NCBI GenBank assembly: GCA_947566645.1
Contig: CANOKL010000005.1
Coordinates: 1 to 64,000 of the forward strand
Length of the DNA stretch: 64,000 nucleotides
Direction: 5' to 3'
Origin: an uncultured Lachnospiraceae bacterium
Lineage (GTDB): Bacteria; Bacillota; Clostridia; Lachnospirales; Lachnospiraceae
A program made the position numbers and the translations under genes. The notes below the pieces were generated by a model. It had not been told where the DNA came from. It ran no database searches and saw nothing but the letters and a program-made list of their open reading frames with translations. Of the stretch, positions 35,679 through 44,834 are shown one piece after another. The stretch's first letter is position 1, and each line of letters begins with the position of its first letter.

Positions 35679-35706
35679 TATATATAAGAGTCAAAAAAAG
35701 GTGCAA
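35679..35706 (-). promoter_or_regulatory. possible promoter of the sigma factor operon
   Basis: TTGCAC (35706-35701), 16 bases, TATATA (35684-35679) on the minus strand. The nearby TTGACT has no well-spaced -10. Confidence 0.4.
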
Positions 35707-35733
35707 GTGTTGCATTGGGGACAGGGTAAAATT

Positions 35734-35777
35734 AAATTGGGGACGGGGTATTTCTAGAAATACCCCGTCCCCAATTT
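35734..35777. repeat. perfect 44-base palindrome downstream of aconitase
   Basis: Two 22-base arms with no loop. Each arm contains TTGGGGACGGGGTATTTC. A further partial unit, TTGGGGACAGGGTA, lies at 35715-35728. It ends 5 bases from the aconitase stop and may terminate that transcript. A related palindrome is at 63379-63436. Confidence 0.85.
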
Positions 35778-35782
35778 ACGCA

Positions 35783-38095
35783 TTATCCTCTATAATAATT
35801 TATCAGGCATCCTTTAAGGATAATCTCTCTCTCGTTATCTGTCATGTCCCCCAGCTTCAGCTGGATCTCTTCCAGCTCTTCCCGGATGACATATGCTTTG
35901 ATTTCTGTCTGTTTTTCTTCGATGGCTTTTCTGATCTCTGGCACGAAGAGGTAGTCTCCGTTTTTGAACGGAAGTGCTTCGTGGCTGGCTTCGGTTATGA
36001 ACGGGAGCATTCCCCAGTTGATCAGGTTGGAACGGTATCTCTTTGTCGCGTACTCATTGGCGATGTTTGCCCAGCCGCCGAGTACCTTCTGGCAGGATGC
36101 CGCCTGTTCTCTGGCGGAGCCATCGCCTGGCTTTACGGCAAAGATGGTGCTGCCTACGCCTGCATTGGTCCGGTCAATCTCCGGATACTTCCTGTGGATC
36201 GCCTGCATGACTGGCTTTAACTCTTCCAGTGCTTCTGCCGGGCACTGTTCTGCCTCGATTGCCTTCTGTGCTGCCTGTACTTCCTTCGCGCGGCCTACAT
36301 ATGCGGGATCCTTCCTGGATAATGCGAATTCTGCAAGTCCAAGGGGATTCGATCTGTAGGACGAGGTCTCTCCGGATGGGATGAGCTCATCTGTCGTGGT
36401 GACCGGATCGTGAATCTCGGATACAATCTTAAGGATCAGATTCTCAGGAAGCGCCGGCATTGCCGGCCAGTCTTTTATGTTGGGGCCGAATTTAATCTCC
36501 ACAGTCGGATCTGCCTCGCCGTGGCTGTCAAATACACGGTTTGCGTAAATCGTCTTGTCGAAGTGGTATTTCTTTCCGCTGTATTCCACATCCATTGCTG
36601 TTGCAGGTGTAAGGTAGCCCTGGTTTGCTGCTGTTGCTGCAATGGAGCGTGCGTCCATGAGAGCTACAGATGCAATCTGTCCGCTCTGAAGCTTTGAACC
36701 TTCACGGTTCGGGAAGTTTCTTGTGGAGTGGCGGATGGAGAATGCATTGTTGGCCGGCGTGTCTCCTGCGCCGAAGCATGGGCCGCAGAATGCGGTCTTT
36801 ACAATGGTTCCTGCTGCCATCAGGTCAGCGACTGCACCGTTTTTCACCAGTTCCATATAGATTGGCGTGCTTGCCGGATATACACTGAAGGTGAATTCAT
36901 CCGCACCGATATAATGCCCCTTTATAATGTCCGCTGCCGCGCAGATATTTTCAAAGCCTCCGCCTGCACAGCCGGCGATCAGTCCCTGGTCTACATAGAG
37001 TCTTCCGTCCCGGATCTTGCTTTGCAGGGAATAGTCCACTGCTCCGCCAAGGCTTACGGCAGCCTTCTGCTCCACATCATGAAGGATATCGGCAAGGTTT
37101 GCATTTACCTCATCTATGGTATAGACATTGGACGGATGGAACGGCATTGCAATCATGGGCTTAATCTTACTTAAATCCACATATACCATGCCGTCATAGT
37201 ATGCTGCTGCGCCAGGTGCAAGCTCTTTATAGTCTTCTTCCCGTCCATGGATTTCATAGAATTCACGAATCTTTTCGTCTGTTGTCCAGATGGAGGACAG
37301 ACAGGTGGTCTCTGTCGTCATCACATCAATTCCAATCCGGAAATCAGCGCTGAGCTTTCCGACGCCCGGTCCGACAAATTCCATGACCTTATTGTTGACG
37401 TATCCATCTGCAAATGTCGCACCAATGATTGCCAGCGCCACGTCCTGGGGACCGACCCCTTTTGCAGGCTCTCCGTCCAGGTAGATTCCTACTACCCCCG
37501 GCATCCTGATATCATAGGTCTTATTCAGTAGCTGCTTCACAAGCTCCGGGCCGCCCTCTCCCATAGCCATTGTCCCCAGTGCACCATAACGGGTATGGCT
37601 GTCTGAGCCAAGAATCATCCTGCCTCCGCCTGCAAGCATCTCCCGGGCATACTGGTGAATCACGGCCTGATGGGGCGGTACATATACTCCTCCGTATTTT
37701 TTCGCGCAGGTCAGGCCGAACATGTGGTCATCCTCATTGATGGTTCCGCCTACTGCGCACAGAGAATTGTGACAGTTGGTAAGTACATACGGGATCGGAA
37801 ATCTCTCCAGCCCGGAAGCCCGTGCTGTCTGGATAATTCCTACAAATGTAATGTCATGGGAGGTCAGCTTGTCGAACTTAATCTGAAGCTGCTCCATATT
37901 TCCGGAGGTATTGTGTTCCTCAAGGATCCGATACGCCATTGTCTGCTTCGCAAGCTCCTCTGGCGAAGCTTCCTGCCCGGTTCTCGCCTTTACTTCCTGT
38001 GCGTCCTCCACAATCTCTTCTCCGTTCAAGAGATAGACACCCCTGTCATATACTCTCAGGGCCTGCCCTGTCTGTCTGCTGTTTGATGCTGTCAT
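35783..38095 (-). CDS. acn: aconitate hydratase (hydratase, AcnA/YbhJ-like)
   Basis: The 770-residue aconitase-superfamily protein isomerises citrate and isocitrate if it is a true aconitase. The [4Fe-4S] ligands are visible as the Cys in [13 protein letters not shown] and the pair in [10 protein letters not shown]. Substrate-binding [20 protein letters not shown] and RNFPNREG, and the swivelling C-terminal domain, are present. Some residues around the first Cys differ from classical AcnA (SCTN), so a related hydratase activity is possible. A CdaR-type regulator gene lies immediately upstream on the same strand. Confidence 0.88.
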   Translation of the reverse strand: MTASNSRQTGQALRVYDRGVYLLNGEEIVEDAQEVKARTGQEASPEELAKQTMAYRILEEHNTSGNMEQLQIKFDKLTSHDITFVGIIQTARASGLERFPIPYVLTNCHNSLCAVGGTINEDDHMFGLTCAKKYGGVYVPPHQAVIHQYAREMLAGGGRMILGSDSHTRYGALGTMAMGEGGPELVKQLLNKTYDIRMPGVVGIYLDGEPAKGVGPQDVALAIIGATFADGYVNNKVMEFVGPGVGKLSADFRIGIDVMTTETTCLSSIWTTDEKIREFYEIHGREEDYKELAPGAAAYYDGMVYVDLSKIKPMIAMPFHPSNVYTIDEVNANLADILHDVEQKAAVSLGGAVDYSLQSKIRDGRLYVDQGLIAGCAGGGFENICAAADIIKGHYIGADEFTFSVYPASTPIYMELVKNGAVADLMAAGTIVKTAFCGPCFGAGDTPANNAFSIRHSTRNFPNREGSKLQSGQIASVALMDARSIAATAANQGYLTPATAMDVEYSGKKYHFDKTIYANRVFDSHGEADPTVEIKFGPNIKDWPAMPALPENLILKIVSEIHDPVTTTDELIPSGETSSYRSNPLGLAEFALSRKDPAYVGRAKEVQAAQKAIEAEQCPAEALEELKPVMQAIHRKYPEIDRTNAGVGSTIFAVKPGDGSAREQAASCQKVLGGWANIANEYATKRYRSNLINWGMLPFITEASHEALPFKNGDYLFVPEIRKAIEEKQTEIKAYVIREELEEIQLKLGDMTDNEREIILKGCLINYYRG

Positions 38096-38124
38096 AATTC
38101 TTGTCTCCTCCTGATTGTTTTTCC

Positions 38125-38149
38125 GTAACAGTTCAGATACAACTGTTAC
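38125..38149. repeat. GTAACAGTT/AACTGTTAC palindrome upstream of acn
   Basis: A 9-bp perfect stem with a 7-base loop lies between the regulator gene and acn. ATTTTT follows on the plus strand. Confidence 0.7.
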
Positions 38150-38191
38150 ATTTTTCCATCTGCTGCGCTGCCGTCAGCCGGCACAGTAATC

Positions 38192-39277
38192 TTACACTAT
38201 ATTTTTCATATGGTCTGCTACCATCATGGCAATCTTGAATGTCAGCGCATCCTCAAATACGCGTACATCCAGGCCTGTTCTTTTCTGAATCTTTTCCAGC
38301 CGGTACACAAGCGTGTTCCGATGGATGTATAACTGTCTGGCAGTCTCAGATATATTCAGATTATTATCAAAGAATGTATAGACTGTCGTCAGCTCCTCTT
38401 CCTCAAAATGCTCCTCGCCCCCATGCTCAAACACCTCGTTCAAAAACATTCCGCACAGTGACGGCGGAAGCTGGTGGATCAGCCGCCCGATGCCAAGCTC
38501 ATTATATGCCAGGACATTTTTATCCGCATAGAATACCCGTCCTACTTCCAGCGCCATCTGCGCTTCCTTATAGGAACGGGACACATCCTTAAGCTCTCCT
38601 GCAATCGTGCTGAATGCCACACGCACGCTTACCATAGCCTCCATATTCAATGTATCCACAAGCACACGGGCAATATGGTTCAGTGTAGCATAATCTTCTG
38701 TAACCTCCAGCGCCTTGACCAGAATAATGTGCCTTTCGTCCACTGCAGTAACAAAATCTTTATTGCCCGTTGCATACAGTCCGCGCATCGTCTCCAGGAC
38801 AAGGTTGTCCCCCTCATTCTTTGGCTCAATCAGGAATACGGCCCTGCGCTGCTCTACCGGAATCCGCATCTTCTTCGCCTGATTATAGATATCCACAAGA
38901 AGCATATTGTCCAGAATCAGGTTCTGAATAAAACGGTTCTTATCCATCCGCTCTTTATATGCTGTGATCAGTCCTTCAAGCTGGCCAGCCCCAAGTCCGC
39001 CTACGACCCGTAAGGCTGCCTGATCCCCTCTGAGCGCAAGGACATATACCGGTTCCTCGCCGTCACTTACTAAAAAAAGACCTCTGTTTCCTAAAATGCT
39101 TCCCTTCGTCTCAGCATCCGTATACTCCAGAAATATCTCTATCTCTTTTTGAAGCTCCTTTGCCTTTTCCCTTGTTGTCACAATACAATTCCCCTGAACA
39201 TCCCATACAGAGCATTCAAATCCTGTAACATTGTGTATATTTTGTACCGTTTTGTGCAATACCTGATTTGATAACAC
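38192..39277 (-). CDS. CdaR/PucR-type transcriptional regulator
   Basis: The 361-residue protein has an N-terminal sugar-diacid-recognition-like domain (residues about 1-130, starting SNQVLHKTVQNIHNVTGFECSVWD). A GGDEF-like middle region follows, and then the PucR C-terminal helix-turn-helix with NLNISETARQLYIHRNTLVYRLEKI. Such regulators sense small acids. Its place just upstream of acn suggests control of this hydratase, by inference. Confidence 0.88.
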   Translation of the reverse strand: MLSNQVLHKTVQNIHNVTGFECSVWDVQGNCIVTTREKAKELQKEIEIFLEYTDAETKGSILGNRGLFLVSDGEEPVYVLALRGDQAALRVVGGLGAGQLEGLITAYKERMDKNRFIQNLILDNMLLVDIYNQAKKMRIPVEQRRAVFLIEPKNEGDNLVLETMRGLYATGNKDFVTAVDERHIILVKALEVTEDYATLNHIARVLVDTLNMEAMVSVRVAFSTIAGELKDVSRSYKEAQMALEVGRVFYADKNVLAYNELGIGRLIHQLPPSLCGMFLNEVFEHGGEEHFEEEELTTVYTFFDNNLNISETARQLYIHRNTLVYRLEKIQKRTGLDVRVFEDALTFKIAMMVADHMKNIV

Positions 39278-39386
39278 CGGCTTTCCTCCTATCTATATCA
39301 AATGTCTCATCGTAACTGCCCAGTACCTTCGAAGTTATACTGCACAGCAGATTTATCTGGCGCGCAGTATACACCTTGCCAGCCTC

Positions 39387-40007
39387 TTACATTCCCGGGA
39401 ACATCGCGCTTTCGAGGGCGCTTACCTCATCCTCACCAATGCCATATGCCTTTTCCCCGTCCTGGGCCACCTTGACCTCAACGGTCACTGCCTCCCCGTA
39501 AGTATTTTTCTTAATTCCTCTGTTCAGAGCATCCACCAGAATGTCAACCAGCACATTCGGGTCACTTAAGTCCTTTCCCTTTTTTGAATACTTCTTCGTA
39601 ATCTTCTCAATCACGTTATTGGCTGTACTGAATGCATCCACTGGTTCAATCTCTACCGGCACAATGTAGCTTCCGTCATCCTGCTCCTTGGCTTCTTTTA
39701 CCTTGTACTTCGACAGCTTCATAATTCCGCTCACTGCTGCCTTATACTTTTCCTTAGACTCATCGCTTATGCTCTGTCCGGCAAACGCAGAATCAACCTG
39801 GGCGTCCATCCCATCCTCAATCTCTGCCTTTGCTTCCTTTTCCGAAAGATCCCGGAACTTTGCATAGTCCTCATATTCTCCATGATAATTCGCATCTAGT
39901 ACGCTTTTTGTATACCCTGTTGCATCAAAGTCCTTCCCACATGCGGCCAGCCCCATGCACATAACTACTGCTACGGCTGCCGCCATCAATCTGCCTGCCC
40001 TTTTCAT
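39387..40007 (-). CDS. secreted lipoprotein of unknown function
   Basis: The 206-residue protein has a signal peptide ending in the lipobox LAACGKD (Cys23). The mature part is soluble, helical and charged, with the pattern TGYTKSVLDANYHGEYEDYAKF near the start. It resembles small DUF5105/DUF4854-type lipoproteins of Clostridia but I cannot name the family. It is divergent from the DUF885 gene. Confidence 0.7.
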   Translation of the reverse strand: MKRAGRLMAAAVAVVMCMGLAACGKDFDATGYTKSVLDANYHGEYEDYAKFRDLSEKEAKAEIEDGMDAQVDSAFAGQSISDESKEKYKAAVSGIMKLSKYKVKEAKEQDDGSYIVPVEIEPVDAFSTANNVIEKITKKYSKKGKDLSDPNVLVDILVDALNRGIKKNTYGEAVTVEVKVAQDGEKAYGIGEDEVSALESAMFPGM

Positions 40008-40037
40008 CGCTCTTCTCCCTTCTGGCGTTATTACCTT

Positions 40038-40093
40038 GTAACTGCCCAGTGAATACCCCCGCCCCGCCCGGGGCAGGCCTGCCGGATAGTTAC
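40038..40093. repeat. GTAAC-ended palindrome with GC-rich inner hairpin
   Basis: GTAACT...AGTTAC ends enclose a GCCCCGCCCGGGGC-type hairpin. It lies in the divergent promoter region before the DUF885 gene. Confidence 0.55.
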
Positions 40094-40184
40094 ATTGCTT
40101 TGTTTATTTTAATACGTATATAAGGTACATGTCAATTGTATTTCACGCATATATATAGTAAAAATCTCATATGTAAGGATTATT

Positions 40185-41927
40185 ATGTCAAAAAAACGGT
40201 CCGTTATTGCCCTGCTTCTTTTTTTGTCTTTGCTTTTTACAGACTCCTTTCTCGTCCAGTGCACGAAACAGGATGAAAATAGTGAATTTGAAAGCTATAC
40301 CTCCAGTCTGTTTCTCCGGGAGGTCTCTTCAAACACCATTTCCCTGCATTATACATTAAAAGACCCTGACGCCTTTGGCATCCCTGATATCCCGGTATCG
40401 CTGGGCTGCATGGGGACAGACCGCGCTACCGCCTGCGCCTCTGTGGAAAATGAGCTGTCCCTTCTTCATTCCTTCCGGCGGAATCAGCTTTCAGAGGAAA
40501 ACCAGCTTACCTTCGACATTCTGGAGCATTCCCTGAATACCAGCCTGAAGGAATCAGAATACCTTCTTTACGAAGAGCCCCTGGCTCCGCTTACGGGCAC
40601 CCAGGCACAGCTCCCGGTTGTCCTGTCTGAGTACCGCTTCGATCAGCTTAGTGACTGTGAAGACTACCTTGAGCTGCTCACCCAGGTGCCAGAATACTTC
40701 CGCTCGATTCTGGAATTCGAACAGGCAAAATCCAAAGCCGGGCTTTTCATGTCAGACAGCAACGCAGATGCACTGGTTAAGGAGTGCAAGACATTTATAC
40801 AGATGGGTTCCTCCAACTATCTCTTCTCATCTTTTGAGGAAAGGCTAAAGGAACTGACCCTTTCCGAAGCAGAGAAAAAGCGCTGTACTGACACTAACCG
40901 GCTGCATATCGAGACCTGCGTCTTTCCTGCCTATCAGAATCTGATCGACGGTCTGACAAGGCTTCGCGGAACCGGAAAAAATAACGGCGGATTATGCCAT
41001 CTCCCTGACGGAAAAAAATATTACGAGCTGACCGTAGCCTCCCAGACCGGCTCCTCACGTACGATTCCGGTGCTCAGAGCCCTCACCCTTTCGCAGATGG
41101 CAGACGATACCGCTGCTATGCAGAAGGTGCTGGCCGAGTCATATAAAGACTCCGGGAAGGCAGATGCCTCCTCCACCGGGCCCCGGCAGAATATCCTTTC
41201 AGGAACCTCTCCGGAGGAAATTCTGAATCAGCTGAAAACCGGGCTTGACGGTCTTTTTCCGGCGCCCCCTGATGTGGATGCCAGGATTAAATATGTCCAG
41301 GAATCCATGGAGGAGTATTTAAGCCCCGCATTCTACATGATCCCGGCCATTGATGACGTGGAGAATAATGTTATCTACATTAACAAGGGACATATGCCTG
41401 ACAGCCTTTCACTTTTTACGACACTCGCCCATGAGGGCTATCCCGGCCACCTGTATCAGACGACCTATTACTCCGCCACCTCTCCGGATCCTCTCAGAAA
41501 TGTCTTAAGCTTCGGCGGCTATACAGAGGGCTGGGCGACCTACAGCGAGATGCTGAGCTATTATTTTACACCCCTTACCAGGGAACAGGCGCTGCTGACA
41601 CAGAGGAATGCCTCTGTAATACTGGGTCTTTATGCGCTTGCTGACATGGGAATCCATTATGACGGATGGTCGCTCCTTGATACAGTTGCATTTTTCCGGG
41701 ACTATGGAATCAGGGACACGAGTACAGTGGAGGAAATCTACAGCCTCATTGTCACTGATCCTGGAAATTACCTCAAATATTATATTGGATATGTAGAATT
41801 TCTGGAGCTGAAAAAAGATGCAATGAAAAAATGGGGCGATGAATTTTCGCAGAAACGTTTTCACAAAGCAGTTCTGGACACAGGCCCTGCCCCATTTGAT
41901 GTTCTTAGGAAATATATCATGATGTAA
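40185..41927 (+). CDS. DUF885-family secreted putative metallopeptidase
   Basis: The 580-residue protein has an N-terminal hydrophobic segment (VIALLLFLSLLFTDSFLVQC), possibly a lipoprotein signal although Gln at -1 is unusual. The body has the DUF885 features LEHSLNTSLKESEY, QLPVVLSEYRF and the metal-binding LAHEGYPGHLYQ, followed by GYTEGWATYSEMLS. Members resemble M32/M3-like zinc peptidases, but the substrate is unknown. AAGGA lies 5 bases before ATG. The next genes on this strand start at a separate promoter. Confidence 0.88.
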   Translation: MSKKRSVIALLLFLSLLFTDSFLVQCTKQDENSEFESYTSSLFLREVSSNTISLHYTLKDPDAFGIPDIPVSLGCMGTDRATACASVENELSLLHSFRRNQLSEENQLTFDILEHSLNTSLKESEYLLYEEPLAPLTGTQAQLPVVLSEYRFDQLSDCEDYLELLTQVPEYFRSILEFEQAKSKAGLFMSDSNADALVKECKTFIQMGSSNYLFSSFEERLKELTLSEAEKKRCTDTNRLHIETCVFPAYQNLIDGLTRLRGTGKNNGGLCHLPDGKKYYELTVASQTGSSRTIPVLRALTLSQMADDTAAMQKVLAESYKDSGKADASSTGPRQNILSGTSPEEILNQLKTGLDGLFPAPPDVDARIKYVQESMEEYLSPAFYMIPAIDDVENNVIYINKGHMPDSLSLFTTLAHEGYPGHLYQTTYYSATSPDPLRNVLSFGGYTEGWATYSEMLSYYFTPLTREQALLTQRNASVILGLYALADMGIHYDGWSLLDTVAFFRDYGIRDTSTVEEIYSLIVTDPGNYLKYYIGYVEFLELKKDAMKKWGDEFSQKRFHKAVLDTGPAPFDVLRKYIMM

Positions 41928-41937
41928 TTCCTGATGC

Positions 41938-41966
41938 TTGATTTTCCATATTCTGTTCAGTATAAT
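41938..41966 (+). promoter_or_regulatory. promoter of the cell-surface gene cluster
   Basis: TTGATT (41938-41943), 17 bases, TATAAT (41961-41966), about 48 bases before the first start codon of the cluster. Confidence 0.7.
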
Positions 41967-42013
41967 ATATTGTGGTAAAAATAACCAGAAGAGGAAGGAG
42001 AAAAGAAACTAAA

Positions 42014-42733
42014 ATGAAAAAAAAGAAAAGAAAAACTTTGTTTGCAGTGGTATGTGCTCTGGCGTTGTCTGCTGTTCTGTCAATTCCTTTCAGTTCCCTG
42101 CCCGGAACCGGCAGCGCAGCGGCAGCAACTGTCCATGCCGCGAGAGGGGATGGGATGAGACGTCAGAATGGCTGCTGCCGTTATTATATGAACGGCAGAA
42201 TGCTTAAGAACTGCTGGCGGGAGGTTGGCGGAAAAAAGTACTATTTTAAGAAGAACGGCAACGCTGCCACCCTGAGCTGTAAGGTGAGGGGAAGATATTA
42301 TGTATTTAATAAGAAGGGACAGCTCATGCAGCCATCCAGTACAAAAGTCGTTAAAATCGGCAAGAAAAAATACCAGGTCAATTCCAAAGGCATGGCTGTA
42401 AAGGGATGGTCCAGAAACAAAAAGAATTATTTTTACGATACAGGCGAGATGGTCACCGGAATTGAAGCTTTTAAGGAAAAGTTCTACTGCTTTAAGGCAA
42501 ACGGAACCTACGATAAGAAGAAAACTGCCGCACTGCGCAAGGCTGCAAAAAGAGAACAGCCCTTCGCGCCTGTCAAAAAGATCATTGGAAATCCAAAAAA
42601 AGCAGACTATGTGGCAGGCTGCTTCAAGCTGAACGGAATGGATGGCAAGGATGGAATCTTAAAATACAAAAACTTTACTGTCTATACATTCAAAACGGAT
42701 TCCGGAGAAGAATACTTTATGGGAGTAGAATAG
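42014..42733 (+). CDS. secreted protein with cell-wall-binding repeats
   Basis: The 239-residue protein has a long signal peptide (KKKKRKTLFAVVCALALSA to the AAAATVHAA region). Aromatic repeats follow, of the cell-wall/choline-binding type (WREVGGKKYYFKKNG, RGRYYVFNKKGQ, KGWSRNKKNYFYDTGEM). It is very Lys-rich. A C-terminal domain of about 70 residues (KKADYVAGCFKLNGMDGKD onward) is not recognised. There is no catalytic domain. The ATG at 42014 is preferred to an upstream GTG at 41972. It heads a seven-gene co-directional cluster of surface proteins. Confidence 0.8.
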   Translation: MKKKKRKTLFAVVCALALSAVLSIPFSSLPGTGSAAAATVHAARGDGMRRQNGCCRYYMNGRMLKNCWREVGGKKYYFKKNGNAATLSCKVRGRYYVFNKKGQLMQPSSTKVVKIGKKKYQVNSKGMAVKGWSRNKKNYFYDTGEMVTGIEAFKEKFYCFKANGTYDKKKTAALRKAAKREQPFAPVKKIIGNPKKADYVAGCFKLNGMDGKDGILKYKNFTVYTFKTDSGEEYFMGVE

Positions 42734-42793
42734 CCACAGAAGGAAAAAACGACAGCTGCAGCCATACCGGCAGCTATGAAAAGAGGAGACACT

Positions 42794-43408
42794 ATGAAGG
42801 AAAAAATAACATTAAAAAATACGACTATAAAGAGGAGCTTTGCTTTACTTCTGGCTGTATGTCTGGCCGCCGGGGCTCTTACAATGCTTGCCCCGTCTGC
42901 ATCTTTAACCGCACAGGCAGCTTCAAAGTCATCGAAAAAGCTGGAGAAAACAGTCACTAAGATTATTAGTAAGCAGACCAGTGAGAAGGACAGTAAAAAG
43001 ACCAGATTAAAAAAGCTTTTTAAATATTCCGAGAATACATACGAATATGGACGCGCCATGGGATTTAAGGCAAAAAAAGGCTGGGAGAAAACCTTTGCCT
43101 CTGAGATGTATAAGAAAAAAGCGGGAAGCTGCTATCATTTTGCTGCTGCCTATGCTTTTATGGCTCAAAAGGCAACCGGCTATAAGACACGCATCGCCAT
43201 CGGAAAGACAAATGGCTTTAATAAGTCAAGAGTGCAGCCCCATGCCTGGGCCGAGATCAAGATTGGTTCCTCCTGGTATATCTGTGATCCCAATATGGAC
43301 AAATTTGCTGCCAAAAGCTCTGGGAAATATTTTTTAAAGAAAAGAAACAAGCTTAAAAAGACCTATAATAATTTCAAAGAAGTAAAATATACAACTGTAA
43401 AGTGGTAG
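42794..43408 (+). CDS. secreted transglutaminase-like protein
   Basis: The 204-residue protein has a signal peptide ending TAQAAS, a Lys-rich helical stretch, then a transglutaminase-like core. Its catalytic Cys is in KKAGSCYHFAAAYAF, His in QPHAWAEIK and Asp in WYICDPNMD. Bacterial proteins of this fold include peptidases and crosslinking enzymes, and which applies here is unknown. AGGAG is 5 bases before the ATG at 42794. Two larger relatives with wall-binding repeats are at 46956 and 47895. Confidence 0.82.
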   Translation: MKEKITLKNTTIKRSFALLLAVCLAAGALTMLAPSASLTAQAASKSSKKLEKTVTKIISKQTSEKDSKKTRLKKLFKYSENTYEYGRAMGFKAKKGWEKTFASEMYKKKAGSCYHFAAAYAFMAQKATGYKTRIAIGKTNGFNKSRVQPHAWAEIKIGSSWYICDPNMDKFAAKSSGKYFLKKRNKLKKTYNNFKEVKYTTVKW

Positions 43409-43417
43409 GAGCCGGCC

Positions 43418-44815
43418 ATGGTTTTTAGTTCACTTGTATTTCTAAGTATATTTTTACCTGCCGTATTGATTCTGTATTCCCTGACCCGGTCTGTGGCAAT
43501 ACAGAATATGCTCCTTCTCATTGCCAGCCTGCTCTTCTACGCATACGGGGAGCCTGTGTATGTCATTCTGATGATCACAACTGCATTTTTCAACTTCCTG
43601 TGGGCGCTGCTGATTCAAAACTTTCAGACACGCCGGCGTATATTTCTGATACTGGCAGTGATTGAAAATCTCGGATTTTTAGGAGTGTTTAAATATGCCG
43701 GATTTCTGGCAGAGTCCCTGAATGCGCTGACCGGGCTGAATGTCCCGGTTCCGCAGCTTGCTCTGCCCATCGGCATTTCGTTTTTTACATTTCAGGCAAT
43801 GTCCTACGTCATTGACGTATACCGCAGGGATGTAGACGCGCAGAAGAGCTTTATCCGGATTCTTCTGTACATTTCCTTTTTCCCACAGCTGATTGCGGGG
43901 CCGATTGTAAAATACCATGACATTGACCAGGAGCTGATGAACCGCAGGCAGACCCTGTCCGAGGTCTCGGAAGGGATCCGGCGGTTCATTACGGGTCTTG
44001 GGAAGAAGGTGCTGATTGCCAACTATATGGGTGTCATTGCCGATACACTGTATGCCGCCCCTCCCTCAGACATTAATATATTAAATGCCTGGCTGGGCGC
44101 TGCCGCTTATATGCTTCAGATTTATTTTGACTTCAGCGGCTACAGTGATATGGCAATCGGCCTGGGCTGGATGTTCGGCTTTCACTTTAAAGAAAACTTC
44201 CAGTATCCCTATACCTCTGTCTCTATAAGGGAATTCTGGCGGAGATGGCACATCTCCCTCTCCAGCTGGTTCAGAGAATACCTCTATATTCCACTTGGGG
44301 GTAACCGGAAAGGAAAGACCCGGACCTGTATCAATAAGTTCATTGTCTTTGCATGTACCGGAATCTGGCACGGCGCAAATGTTACCTTTTTGTTCTGGGG
44401 GCTGTACCACGGATTCTTTCTCATGCTTGAAGAATCCCTTCCCTTCTTCCAGAAAAACGAGAATAAGGGCGGGTTTAAGATCATAAGGCATATTTATGTC
44501 CTTCTGGTCGTTCTGGCAGGCTTCGTATTTTTCCGGGCGGATCATATGGGGCAGGGACTTTTCTGGATTCGGGAAATGGTCTCAGGGTTTCACTTTGAAC
44601 CCTCTGCCATGAGGCTGTGCCTGTCACTTCTGACACCGGTGCATATTACGGCCTTTCTCGCCGGAATTCTTGCATCTGTCCCCCTGACGGAACGCCTGAA
44701 AAAGCATCCAAAGCTAGAAGGCGCTTCATGGGCGCTCTCCATGGTGATTCTGTTATTATGTATGATGAATCTGGCGGGAGGCACCTACAATCCGTTTATT
44801 TATTTCCGTTTTTAG
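43418..44815 (+). CDS. MBOAT-family O-acyltransferase (AlgI-like)
   Basis: This 465-residue polytopic membrane protein moves acetyl groups across the membrane for extracellular O-acetylation of a polymer. Family signs are MVFSSLVFLSIFLPAVLILY, SFFTFQAMSYVIDVYR, REFWRRWHISLSSWFR with its conserved His, YIPLGGNRKG and CTGIWHGANVTFLFWGLYHG, which carries the active-site His. It is followed 19 bases later by its usual partner, a DHHW/AlgJ-like protein. The target polymer is not known. Confidence 0.94.
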   Translation: MVFSSLVFLSIFLPAVLILYSLTRSVAIQNMLLLIASLLFYAYGEPVYVILMITTAFFNFLWALLIQNFQTRRRIFLILAVIENLGFLGVFKYAGFLAESLNALTGLNVPVPQLALPIGISFFTFQAMSYVIDVYRRDVDAQKSFIRILLYISFFPQLIAGPIVKYHDIDQELMNRRQTLSEVSEGIRRFITGLGKKVLIANYMGVIADTLYAAPPSDINILNAWLGAAAYMLQIYFDFSGYSDMAIGLGWMFGFHFKENFQYPYTSVSIREFWRRWHISLSSWFREYLYIPLGGNRKGKTRTCINKFIVFACTGIWHGANVTFLFWGLYHGFFLMLEESLPFFQKNENKGGFKIIRHIYVLLVVLAGFVFFRADHMGQGLFWIREMVSGFHFEPSAMRLCLSLLTPVHITAFLAGILASVPLTERLKKHPKLEGASWALSMVILLLCMMNLAGGTYNPFIYFRF

Positions 44816-44834
44816 GAGGCTTGGGAGGCAGACA

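Noticed and set aside
38095..38192. The palindrome before acn as a riboswitch or attenuator
   Set aside because: It is only a 9-bp stem of the dispersed GTAAC family, with no alternative pairing seen.
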